Origin: Platynereis dumerilii
Lineage: Eukaryota > Annelida > Polychaeta > Phyllodocida > Nereididae
Reading direction: 5' to 3'
DNA length: 64,000 nt
Assembly (NCBI GenBank): GCA_026936325.1
Contig: JAPTHN010000025.1
Location: 4,432,001 to 4,496,000, forward strand
Part shown: piece after piece, positions 1 to 9,239 of the stretch
Layout of the letters: each line of letters begins with the position of its first letter
How positions within the stretch are numbered: position 1 is the first letter of the stretch
Program-made: the position numbers and the translations under genes
The notes under the pieces: generated by a model
What the model was told of the DNA's origin: nothing
The model's input: the letters and a program-made list of their open reading frames with translations, nothing else
Databases searched by the model: none

Positions 1-1373
1 AATTGTAATCTGGAGACGTACATTGTAATACAGCAGAAAGTTATAACTGCTGCCAAAAATAGTGGAAAATTTGGTATTGATACATCATACATAACGACAT
101 GGTGCGCTGTTGTATCAATAGGTTTCACTGAATATGAGAATATCAATACAGTAAAATTAGCGTTGCATCGATTATTGCCTTGTCGATGACATTCCTATAA
201 TGCCCTGATTCCACTGAATGGAAATTATTTTTTTGTAGAAGATTGAATAAATGTTGAAAATTTCTGAAAAATCTACTCATATCATGCTGATACATTTATA
301 ACTTCTTATGAGTGATTCCAGGCACTAAGGCTTGTGATTTTCATGGTTAGATAACTTCAGGTTAGTGTGTTACCATGTTTAGTACTCTTTTTAGCTTTTT
401 GTAGAAAGGTTTTAAAGATAAATCTTTCTGACCTAGAGAATATTTTAGAGGTCCTCTTTTTTATGGAGTGTTGACAGGTGCTCTGTTTGTGTTACTTAAA
501 ATACTCTGACAAAATAATCCTCAAGTATCTAGTTTTGTAAAATACTCTTTCCTGGTGACAAATTTTATCTTAGCACTGTTCAGGATCAGAAATTAGATGG
601 TATTGTTTTCACAGACTCCTAAGTTCTTAGAAGAATTTGTTTAATGATGTTATTATAATTAGGCCTACTATGGCAATTCCATTTATCCTTGGATTAAAGA
701 AATTTGTTCTGTCCTCTTTCAAAATGCTGTGACAAATTTCAACCTCTGTCTTTGAATAATTGGGCGAAAGGCCATATATGGTAAATTACCTAATCGTCAC
801 CATGACAACTTACATACTGTATTAGAGTCTCCTATTGTTTAGCTTTTTGATGATGTCATAATTACTCTGATGACATCACACTTTAACAATGGGAAACAAT
901 GCTTTTACAATTGTTTCATCAAGGCCTGTGCTTCTCAATAAAGCATGTTAAGTGGATTGAAGCTTAAGGATCTTGAATAGATATGCCAGTTGCTTAGGCT
1001 AGGCCTATCCATTGTTGCCTGATAGGCTTGTATTTGTGTTTCTAGTGAAATGTAACACTGTTCAATCGTGCGAATTGCCAATTTTAAGGCTTCATTGGTC
1101 AGTATCAATGCTGGACAATCTTTAACACCAAATTGCTCCAAGCTACAACCCCATACAATCAAGGACACAATGCAGAATCATGAATGAAAGTGTTTCTCTG
1201 TCTCCCTTTGTTAGTTGTAATCTATTCGACCAATCTATTAATGCATTCATCTCATCTCGGGCATCTGTGTAGAAGATACTCCTGAGCCTTGTCAACTTGA
1301 GATTGTCATCTTTTAGACTTAGATTCTTGCCCCAGGCTAATTTGGCAAAATTGAAGTTGCACAGAGCTCTCCA
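1..1373. other. Non-coding stretch, no gene seen
   Basis: AT-rich sequence with short open frames only. The longest (935-1168, minus strand) has no recognisable domain or splice context. A short inverted pair of TGATGTCA-like motifs lies near 850-875. No repeat or exon could be supported. Confidence 0.5.
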
Positions 1374-1961
1374 ATCTAGGTTAATAACTAAGAAGGTTCA
1401 CCACTCCTGATAAGCAGGTGTGTTTACTTTTGTTTCTTAGAGTCTCTATGTTATCATTGTTATGAGACCATCACTTCTGTAGTGTAGTCGTAGAGGGTCG
1501 CTCTTGGGGGTGCAGCTACTACTATCTAGGTTAATTACTAAGTCAGGTTCACTGCTACTGAGGAACAGATGTGTTTTAAACAGGAGTATCTCTGTTATAG
1601 GACCACCCCTTCTGCTGTCATGAAGTGGTCTCTCATGGGGGTGTGGCTCCTAGCAGGAGCCTACTACTTCAGGTTAATAACTTGCTAGGCTCATGAGAAA
1701 GGCAGGTCTGTTTACTTTTGTCTCTTAGGGTCTCTATTTTATGAGACCGCCCTTCTTCAGTCATAAAGTGGTCTCTCGTGGGGGTGTGGCTCCTCCTCCT
1801 ATCTAGGTTATTAACTAGCTAGGTTTGCTAGGTTTGCTAGAGTCTCACAGAGGCATGTGTGTTCAAATAAAGCTGTCCCTGCGTTATAGGACCACCACTT
1901 CTACAGACTTTAAGTTCTCTCATGGGGGTGCGGTCTCTCCTCGGGGGTGCAAGTATACAGG
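1374..1961. repeat. Diverged tandem repeat, four units of about 132-150 bp
   Basis: Four head-to-tail units begin near 1374, 1524, 1669 and 1801. Each starts with a variant of ATCTAGGTTAATAACTA. Each then carries an AGGCAGGTGTGTTTAC-like block, a TATGAGACCACC block and a GTGGTCTCTCATGGGGGTG block. Units have drifted by substitutions and indels. Single diverged copies of the same unit recur near 11.1 kb and 20.0 kb, so this is a dispersed family that is locally amplified. Confidence 0.8.
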
Positions 1962-2125
1962 ATGCAAAACAGTAAATAACCATTGCTTCTGGCAGTTTCT
2001 GCAACCTTTTTCGTTTCACATCAATTAATTTAATAAATTTTATTGAACCATGTCGCAGCATTGTCGCTACTAATTATTATGTACATCCCAATAGTTAAAA
2101 CTGGGAAAAATTGTGAATATATAAT

Positions 2126-2636
2126 CAGTCAGGGAAATTATCACCAGCTGATGACAGTCAATGTCCTCAGCCCCACATGACAATCACCCTAGCACTGTCA
2201 TCACGCTCCCATGACACTCTCACAGTGTCATGGCCTAGCCATGACTTTGACAGTGCTCAAAATCATCTTTGATAGGCTATTTAAAAAGAACTACTGCAAC
2301 TATCACTTCCAAACTTGGTATAAAGTTGTATCACAGTGTCAACTAACTCTATGAATTTTGGCAGACCTATCCATTACATAATGAGGAAAAGAACCCGAAG
2401 GCTCCAGAGAAATTAGGAAATTGTCATCAGCTGCTGATGACTTTGCAGTATTTCGTGAAATTTGATAGAATTAAGTCCCGCAACTGACATGCTGCTGTGT
2501 GGTGAGGATGGCTGCAAAGAGATCAGACTTTCTTCTGAGACCCAACTGATCAACCCCACACACTCAATCATCCTGTCAGGGCCATGACTTAGCTGGAAAT
2601 GCAATTGTCATCACATGCTGGTAATTTCCCTGACTG
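2126..2636. mobile_element. TIR DNA transposon relic (MITE-like), 511 bp
   Basis: The ends are inverted: CAGTCAGGGAAATTA at the left and its reverse complement at the right, with weaker similarity extending about 35 bp inward. Both ends are flanked by the 5-bp direct repeat ATAAT (2121-2125 and 2637-2641), which fits a target-site duplication. The interior has many CATGAC/GTCATG motifs and no transposase. The superfamily is not assigned. Confidence 0.75.
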
Positions 2637-3025
2637 ATAATAGCGCACATGCTTACTTTGCCTGACTGCAATGGGGCTACACACAATGGGTAAGCCACTC
2701 AACGGTCTCCAGTACTCTCCACCAAAGTCAAAGTTCCATTGCTTTTAGTCACATAATGTCATATATCTGTATATATATATACAATGTTTATAGAGACCAT
2801 AATGTGAAAGTCTTGTATTTTTGCAGTCAGTCACATTCTGTGCACTTACAGGGGAATCTATGTCACCTACTCTCCCTATAGTTATGTTGTTCATGAGTTG
2901 CTACTCAAATGGAGCTGCCAGTCAGTTCTATGTTATTAGCATTGGCACTCAGCACATGGGCAACACATGCTCAGCATAACTTCCTATATCTTTTTGTAGG
3001 TGGTGACTTTGGTGTACATGTACTT

Positions 3026-3118
3026 GGATAGATAGATTAGTCGGCTGAAGATAGATAGATAGATAGATAGATAGATGTAGATGAACAATTGATAATTGGA
3101 TAGATGAGTGATTGATAA

Positions 3119-3162
<44 letters not shown>

Positions 3163-3163
3163 T
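3026..3163. repeat. (GATA)n microsatellite, interrupted
   Basis: Runs of the GATA tetranucleotide, degenerate in the first half and pure at 3119-3163. The minus-strand Tyr-Leu-Ser-Ile reading frames here are artefacts of the repeat. Confidence 0.95.
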
Positions 3164-3348
3164 AGGGTTGTACTGATCCGATACTCAGGATCGGTATCGA
3201 TGCCGATTCGGCACTAAAAAGTAGGATCGGATCGGTAGCACTATTCTCCATTTAACCTATGGTATCGGTATCAGAAGGGTATCAGAAATCGGTTTTATCG
3301 GCAACCAAATACCAGGATCGATATCGGATCGGAAGTGAAAAAGTTGGA
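3164..3348. mobile_element. hAT-like fragment with GGATCGG/CCGATCC motifs
   Basis: The segment starts TAGGGTTGTACTGATCCG and ends with GATATCGGATCGGAAG, so the two arms are loosely inverted. TAGGG-type ends with internal (TATCGG) motifs resemble a non-autonomous hAT element, as at 54992-55370. The right terminus is not visible because GATA repeats follow directly. It lies between two GATA arrays. Confidence 0.4.
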
Positions 3349-3350
3349 TC

Positions 3351-3431
<81 letters not shown>
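3349..3431. repeat. (GATA)n microsatellite
   Basis: An almost pure GATA run of about 80 bp immediately right of the hAT-like fragment. Confidence 0.95.
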
Positions 3432-4080
3432 GCTGATTGATTTAGATTGAAAAATTCTATCTCATTCAAGTGTACGATAGTGATGCTGATCATCTTGGAG
3501 TTTCATTGATTTAGAGACAGATTGATTGATTTATAGACTTGTGAATGGTCAGTGGTGGAAGACAAAGTAAGGTGGATTCATAGAGAATGGAAGAAAAAGA
3601 TCATGAATGATGATGTACATTATGATTTTGCTGATCTTTGCTACTCATTTGTCCAAAACAATTCTGGGGAATTTATTGTCTTATCTCATTCCCCCTCGGA
3701 AAATAGACAACTACAGTAACATGTGTGGGATCTTTTTTTTTGCCCTGCAGGTTCCTGAGCATAGCTACATGTAAAACACAGTGCCACCTTGGTACAAGGC
3801 ACGACCAATTAAGAGACCTGTGCCTCGTCTCATCTTAATAATAACCAGCTGAGATGGGGCATCAAGTTTGCCCAATGCTAATGAAACTTGATCTTTATGT
3901 CCCACTTTTCTGCACCTATGGGGTGCAACATAATTACAGGGGTCTTAACTTATTTTGTCGTTATTTTGAGGTCAAGGCACTTGAGGGAATAGCTGCCAGT
4001 GCATGTGAATTGGGAATTTGGAATGTGAGTTGTGATCAAAACTTATTTTCTGTTAAAATTTTGTGATTATGAATGATTAC
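3432..4080. other. Non-coding, weak dispersed-repeat similarity
   Basis: No exon is visible. The block around 3720-3850 (CATGTGTGGGATCTTTTT, then GCCCTGC, then CCAGCTGAGAT) resembles 9690-9800 and may belong to one old dispersed repeat. Confidence 0.35.
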
Positions 4081-4268
4081 GTAGGGGAGAGGGTTACTGG
4101 GCTGCAAATTGCTGGGTCCATAGTTCAAATCCAGCTCTTGTCATCTCACTTGGACCTATGTTGGATGGCTGTTTCAATCATCCTTCGCCTCTTTGCTGTG
4201 ATCTTCCCCTGTCCTAATTAGCCTACCAGGTGCATTAATACAAGACGTGAAGCCCCAATCGCCACCCA
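4081..4268 (+). mobile_element. tRNA-derived SINE, main subfamily, diverged
   Basis: It has a degraded B-box region (TAGTTCAAATCCAGCTCTTG), then the body block TATGTTGGATGGCTGTTTC and the tail AGACGTGAAGCCCCAATC. It lies directly left of the hAT element at 4292. Confidence 0.8.
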
Positions 4269-4283
4269 TATGTGATTATAATT

Positions 4284-4291
4284 TCTGCATC
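4284..4291. repeat. Target-site duplication, left copy (TCTGCATC)
   Basis: The exact octamer TCTGCATC abuts the left end of the 4292-8229 element and recurs at 8230-8237. Confidence 0.85.
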
Positions 4292-4800
4292 CAGAGTCCA
4301 CGAAAAGTGCTTTTGGTGTACAGACATTCGGGCAGGTAGATCTTGGAATTTTACCTGCCCGAATAAGATTTTGTCTGCCCGTAATTAAATAAGTTCAACT
4401 GAAATTGAGTTACAGTGTGCCGTCGGCTTCAGAAATACCCCAGTGTAGAGTAAGTGCAGTGTACCTAAGGATGGCAATTGAACTGAGACAATGAGACATC
4501 ATGTATCTATATTTCTTCCCATGTTGATAAAGCCTACTAACTCATTGCTGGGGGGGGGAATTAAGTCTGGAATTATAAGATTTCAAAATCCTTGTATTGA
4601 ACATATTTCTGTTGCTTTTGACCAGGTCAGGTATAAATAATGACATTTAGGTTCATCATTAAAATTGATCCCAACTGTATTTATGATAGGCCTACACATG
4701 CATGGCTAATCAGCTTGGTATAAAAGTCAGCTGGATTACTGCAACAGGAGAGACACACAGGTATAGGTTTTAGCCAGAAGAAGGGTTCATTTTGCAGAAG

Positions 4801-4875
4801 ATGAACACCTTACGACCACACATCACTATGAAAAACAAGGAGGAAGACGGAAAACCAGAAGAAAGCAGCAAATAG
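4801..4875 (+). other. Short ORF overlapping the start of the LINE frame
   Basis: ATG at 4801 gives 24 codons ending in TAG at 4873-4875, in the +1 frame relative to the main LINE frame and overlapping its upstream extension. An A-rich run (4876-4894) follows directly. It could be the remnant end of an ORF1 or chance. Confidence 0.25.
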
Positions 4876-4964
4876 GAAAAAAAAACAAAAAAAACATCAA
4901 TATCCTATATTGCAACATAAATGGAGTAAAAGGGAAAATTGATAGCCTCTCCGAAGTCACAAAA

Positions 4965-7907
4965 ATGGAAAAGACAGACATCATAATGCTGACAGAAACA
5001 AAAGGAGCACCTCCGAAAATACAAGGCTACAAATGGTTCTACAAACCGAGGAAAAATGGTAAAGGCGGTGGAATTGCAATAGCAGCAATCAACAGTATAG
5101 CCAAATTCACAAGGACAGTGGAACCAAATGAAGACCCAGATCAAGAAATCCTATGGACAAGCATCGAAGTCCCACATAGAAAAAAAATCTTCATGGGATG
5201 CTTCTACGGACCACAAGAGACTGCACGAACAGAATCTGTCAGAGCACAGTACGACCACCTAACATCACAGATTGAAATGCTCAACAAGAAAGGAATGGTC
5301 CTCCTATCCGGAGATTTCAATGCAAAAATCAAGGAAAACTCAGTCGACCACCACCAAGAAACATCAAGGAATGGGAAAATCCTAGAAAGCATGCTGAAGG
5401 AGACAAACATGAGATCAGCCAACTTTAAGTCAGAAACAGGGAAATGGACAAGAGTAAACAGAAACAACACAGCAGAAAAATCGATCATTGACTACATCAT
5501 TATCCATGAGAACAACCTGCAACGAATAAGTGAAATGGAGGTGGATGAGACAGGGACGAAAAGACTGAAAGGGAAGGAGAAGGAAAGTGACCATAACACC
5601 ATCACCTTGAAACTGGAGATGCCCCGGCAGAGAGAAAAGAAAAAGATCTCTAAATGGAACATAAACGATGACACTGACTGGGAAGAGGTCAACGAGTACA
5701 TGGAACATCACCTGCGAAAAAATTGTAACAAAGGATACCCTGCCATAGAGGAAGCTATGAAAAAAGCTCTACAAGAAAAAGTTGGAAAAAAGACAATAAC
5801 AATAAAGGAGGATGCAAGATCGAAGGAAACACCAGAAGTAAAAGAACTCCGATACAAGAAGAACGAGAAAAGAAAAGAGTTCGAAGCCGCAGACCGAAGA
5901 GAGAAGGGGGAAAAACTGGAGGAATACTACAAAGCGCAAACCAGGCTCAAAGAAGCAGTGGAAAGAAATGAAAAAAGAAGAATAAAAAGCATCCTGGATA
6001 GCATTGCCACAAGCAAAGACAAAAACGAGATATGGAAAGTCAGGAAAAGACTGAGCGGAAGAAGCAATGATGACTTCGACACAATCACAGAGGAAGGAAG
6101 GTGCATTGAGGACCCTGATGAGGCAAAAGCACATATAGCACAGTACTACGAAAACCTATACCAGGCCAGAGAGGAAGAAGACGGAGGCAGAATATGGACA
6201 GAAGTAATAAAAGCAGAAAACCGGAAAACAGAAGAAAATGCAAAAAGGACAACGTTTGTACAGATATCGGCTACAGAAATGAAAAAAGCTCAGAAAAGGC
6301 TGAGAAAAAAGAAAAGCTGTGGACCTGATGACATCCCAAATGAAGTCCTCATCAATGCGAGCAAGACAGTAACAGAACACGTTAGAAGGGGCTTCAACAA
6401 CATATCGAGAGAAGAAGAAATTCCGGAAGCATGGAAAAAAGGAAGAATCGTACGATTATACAAAGGAAAAGGGACAAAAGGGAAGTGCTCCAGTGAAAGA
6501 GGAATAACTGTGAGCAGTAACGTGGGAAAACTATACGAAAGAATCATCAATGAAAGAGCCAAAGAAAAACTGGAAATAAGTGACATGCAGGGAGGCGGGA
6601 AGAAGGGATCAAACACAGCAGACCACCTGCTCATACTCCAGGAATTACAAAGAAAAGGTCAGGAGACATACATTGCATTCCTAGATGTAACAAAAGCCTA
6701 TGATAAGGCCTGGGCAGAAGGAATAATGTATGTGATGGCTAAACAAGGAGTCAAAGACAAAACCTGGACCATCGTAAGAAGGCTGAATGAAGGACTGACA
6801 GCCACGGCAGAAACAAAGTACGGAAACACAAGGGAGATAAAAATGAGGGATAATATCAGACAAGGAGGAGTCCTATCGGTAATCATGTATGCTGTACTCA
6901 TGGATGAAATAGCGAAGGAGGTAAAAAGAAGAAACATGGGAGTGGAGCTGGAAAATGGAGAAAAAATTGGGTGCCTCCTGTGGATGGACGACGTGGCACT
7001 CGTATCGAAAAATCACGAAGAACTACAAGAAATGCTCGACATCGTGAATAATATTGGAGCCAAGTACAGGATAAAATTTGGGAAAGAAAAGAGCAAAATA
7101 ATGAAAATTGGAAGAATAGCGCAGAAAAGCCCCCATGAATTCTGCCTCGGAGAAATGGCCTTAGAACAATGCAAGAAATACAAATACCTCGGTGTAATAC
7201 TATCAGAAAAGAAGAACCACGAAGAACACCTAATAGCAACAAAGTGCAAAGTGGAAGCAGCGTTCAACACAATACTGGCAATAGCAGGGAGCACAGATCT
7301 GAAGAACATTGAATTGAAGACCATTTGGACAACACTAGAGGCATGTGTAATACCAATTCTGACATATGGAACGGAGGCCAGCAATCTAACCAAAAAGGAG
7401 AAAACAACTCTGAAACAAATCTTGGACAATCTGCTAAAAAGAACTGTGATGACCCCGAGATCCACCCCATGGGAACCGCTGTACCTGGAAACGGGAATTA
7501 TGGACACAGACAGCACCATCACCATGAATAAGATATCATACATGGAGAAAATAATACAAGGAAGCAACAGGATTCTAAAGTCGATACTGAATGGAGAAGA
7601 TAAAGAAGGATGGGGATACAAAGCAAGAAAGGAGAAGGAAGAAACCATGGGACCATCATGGAGCCCCCCAAAAACCGAAGATGGAAAGAAACAGGCAATA
7701 AAGAACGCAGTCAAGGAGAAAATGCTGATGAAAATCCGGGAAAATGGAGAAAATAAATCGAAGACAAAATACTACCTGGACAACAAGGAAAAGATTCAAG
7801 TGGGAAAAAGAGCGCCGTACATGGACCAACTAAGCAGAAGAGAGGCCAGTACCATATTCGCAGCAAGGACCAGGATGCTCACGAGAGAGAGAGAGAGATC
7901 CAATTGA
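4965..7907 (+). CDS. LINE ORF2-like protein: APE endonuclease and reverse transcriptase
   Basis: The first ATG gives 980 residues. The frame is open upstream to 4767 and already encodes the start of the endonuclease (ILYCNINGVKGKIDSL, from about 4902), so the true start is upstream or not an ATG. Endonuclease motifs are TETKG near residue 10, SGDFNAK near 116-119 and ESDHN near 208-210. Reverse-transcriptase motifs are FLDVTKAYDKAW from residue 572, RQGGVLS, and WMDD at 673-676 in place of the usual YADD. KYLGVIL follows. All catalytic acidic residues that I can place are present and no stop interrupts the frame, so this copy is young or recently active. The family would cut target DNA and copy its RNA there. 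The C-terminus ends soon after FAARTRML in a (GA)n-encoded RERERSN; from memory, relatives continue into a zinc knuckle, which is missing. Confidence 0.88.
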   Translation: MEKTDIIMLTETKGAPPKIQGYKWFYKPRKNGKGGGIAIAAINSIAKFTRTVEPNEDPDQEILWTSIEVPHRKKIFMGCFYGPQETARTESVRAQYDHLTSQIEMLNKKGMVLLSGDFNAKIKENSVDHHQETSRNGKILESMLKETNMRSANFKSETGKWTRVNRNNTAEKSIIDYIIIHENNLQRISEMEVDETGTKRLKGKEKESDHNTITLKLEMPRQREKKKISKWNINDDTDWEEVNEYMEHHLRKNCNKGYPAIEEAMKKALQEKVGKKTITIKEDARSKETPEVKELRYKKNEKRKEFEAADRREKGEKLEEYYKAQTRLKEAVERNEKRRIKSILDSIATSKDKNEIWKVRKRLSGRSNDDFDTITEEGRCIEDPDEAKAHIAQYYENLYQAREEEDGGRIWTEVIKAENRKTEENAKRTTFVQISATEMKKAQKRLRKKKSCGPDDIPNEVLINASKTVTEHVRRGFNNISREEEIPEAWKKGRIVRLYKGKGTKGKCSSERGITVSSNVGKLYERIINERAKEKLEISDMQGGGKKGSNTADHLLILQELQRKGQETYIAFLDVTKAYDKAWAEGIMYVMAKQGVKDKTWTIVRRLNEGLTATAETKYGNTREIKMRDNIRQGGVLSVIMYAVLMDEIAKEVKRRNMGVELENGEKIGCLLWMDDVALVSKNHEELQEMLDIVNNIGAKYRIKFGKEKSKIMKIGRIAQKSPHEFCLGEMALEQCKKYKYLGVILSEKKNHEEHLIATKCKVEAAFNTILAIAGSTDLKNIELKTIWTTLEACVIPILTYGTEASNLTKKEKTTLKQILDNLLKRTVMTPRSTPWEPLYLETGIMDTDSTITMNKISYMEKIIQGSNRILKSILNGEDKEGWGYKARKEKEETMGPSWSPPKTEDGKKQAIKNAVKEKMLMKIRENGENKSKTKYYLDNKEKIQVGKRAPYMDQLSRREASTIFAARTRMLTRERERSN
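7881..7897 (+). repeat. (GA)n run at the LINE 3' end
   Basis: Alternating GA encodes the terminal RERER of the LINE frame. It may be a simple-sequence 3' tail of this LINE copy or the junction where the 3' part was lost. Confidence 0.6.
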
Positions 7908-8244
7908 TCTGTGCTGATAAAAACTTACTGAGCTAAAGATGGTCATTGCTGATTGTTGCTAATTGCAATTAGCTTGAGTATTGACCGTCATTGTAGTATT
8001 GATTGCAATCCAATTGACACTTCTGACATGAATTTGTGTCACTGATGTTTGTCAATTGCACTGGAGATTTCAAAGGCCTGTAGTAATTGCATTGATTGCA
8101 CTCACCACTGCTCATTCACTCTCCCAACACAACCATCGGACATTTGGGCAGGCAACCACTTTCTTTTTGCCGGACACAGGCTATTTTTGCCGGTTTTGAC
8201 CGGCAAACCGGCACTTTTCGCGGACTCTGTCTGCATCCCATCAT

Positions 8245-8405
8245 TCCTTGGTTCAAGGTTCGATTTCTGCTCTTGCTTGGTCTTGTAGACCCCAGCCATA
8301 GACTTATGTTGGACAGCAGTTTCAGTCATCCTTCGCCTCATTGCCCTAATCAGATTTATTGTATTGCATAAATCCAGGAGGTAAAGCATCACTCACCCAT
8401 CCATC
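8245..8405 (+). mobile_element. tRNA-derived SINE, main subfamily, diverged
   Basis: GGTTCAAGGTTCGATTTC corresponds to the B box. The body ACTTATGTTGGACAGCAG and TCATCCTTCGCCTCATTG follow, and the tail ends in CCATCCATCC. It abuts the right flank of the hAT element. Confidence 0.8.
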
Positions 8406-8454
8406 CGGGAGTGTATCTAGAAACTGCTACTGCATCCATCCGAATTTTCATTTA

Positions 8455-8880
8455 GATGGATAGATAGATAGATAGTTTGGTTGGTAGGTAGATAGATAGA
8501 TAGGTAGATGAGTGGATAAACTGATACCAGGGTAAATCTCTTCAAATTGATTTTGGTTGACAGAATCTTGTATATGGAGAAATAAAATCGAAGATATACA
8601 GATAGTTTAATCGAACAAATTTTGTACTCGTTAAGAATATAGGGTAGTTAGATAGATAGGTAGATAAGTTGAATCATTTAGCCTGTACCATGTAGGCAGA
8701 GAATGCATTTTGAGAAACAAAAGTCAAAGATACACACAGCCAGATAAATTAATCAAACAAATTTGGTACTCGTTAAGAATATAGGCAGCATATGTCACAA
8801 TATATGTCACAGCATATCACAATGTAGATCATAGTGTAGATCACAATATATAATTTGCATTGTACACAAAGAAAAGAATA
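8455..8880. repeat. Degenerate GATA tracts and a local 130-140 bp duplication
   Basis: GATA/GGTA tracts lie at 8456-8515 and 8648-8668. The block ending TACTCGTTAAGAATATAGG occurs twice (about 8586-8643 and 8720-8785). A short ATATGTCACA-type degenerate repeat follows at 8788-8852. Confidence 0.7.
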
Positions 8881-9098
8881 ACATTCTGGAGGATGATTCA
8901 GAATCATGAGAAGATTGCCTGAGGGAAAATGAGGAAAATAAATATATCTCTTGGGAAAGAAAATATGTTCAGATCAGAAGTGTTGTCCTATCCCATGATA
9001 GAGTGACAGACTTTTGACAATATTATTGAAATATATGTATAGAATTTGAACAGTTATTTGACTAATATATATTTTTGCAACTTTCTTTTGTATGGTCA

Positions 9099-9204
9099 GA
9101 GAGGGGAGGGTTGGTCTTGTGGTAGCGTACTAGGCTACCAATCGCCGGGTCCCAAGGTTTCAATCTAGCTCTTGCCGAGTCACCTTAGCCTATGTTGGAC
9201 GTAC
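9099..9204 (+). mobile_element. SINE 5' half (tRNA head only)
   Basis: It has GGTTGGTCTTGTGGTAGCG (A-box region), a degraded B box and CCTATGTTGGACG, then stops. The body and tail are missing. Confidence 0.8.
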
Positions 9205-9239
9205 CCAAGTGATAAACCCCATTTCTTCATCACCCTTTT

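Larger units (their letters stand above)
4767..7907 (+). mobile_element. LINE (non-LTR retrotransposon), endonuclease plus reverse transcriptase
   Basis: The open frame carrying both catalytic domains runs from just after a stop at 4764-4766 to the stop at 7905-7907. A (GA)n run lies at 7881-7897. The exact LINE ends and target duplication could not be found. The DNA is A-rich on the coding strand, unlike the surroundings. The clade is not assigned: it is an APE-endonuclease LINE without a visible RNase H domain. It lies within the hAT element at 4292-8229. Confidence 0.85.
4292..8229. mobile_element. hAT-type element, 3.9 kb, carrying a LINE insertion
   Basis: The left end CAGAGTCCACGAAAAGTGC and the right end, read on the minus strand as CAGAGTCCGCGAAAAGTGC, form 19-bp terminal inverted repeats with one mismatch. 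Both ends are flanked by the perfect 8-bp duplication TCTGCATC, the length used by hAT transposases. Subterminal GGGCAGG motifs follow on both sides, and a small hairpin (ATTCGGGCAGGTA against TACCTGCCCGAAT) lies at 4326-4366. No hAT transposase is visible. The coding DNA inside is a LINE, so the host element was probably a short MITE later expanded by that insertion. Confidence 0.8.

Noticed and set aside
2949-3493. Minus-strand Tyr-Leu-Ser-Ile repeat proteins
   Set aside because: Translated GATA microsatellite.
5204-7714. Minus-strand frames up to 233 codons opposite the LINE
   Set aside because: Shadow frames: the A-rich LINE coding strand gives stop-poor, Phe/Ser/Leu-rich antisense frames.
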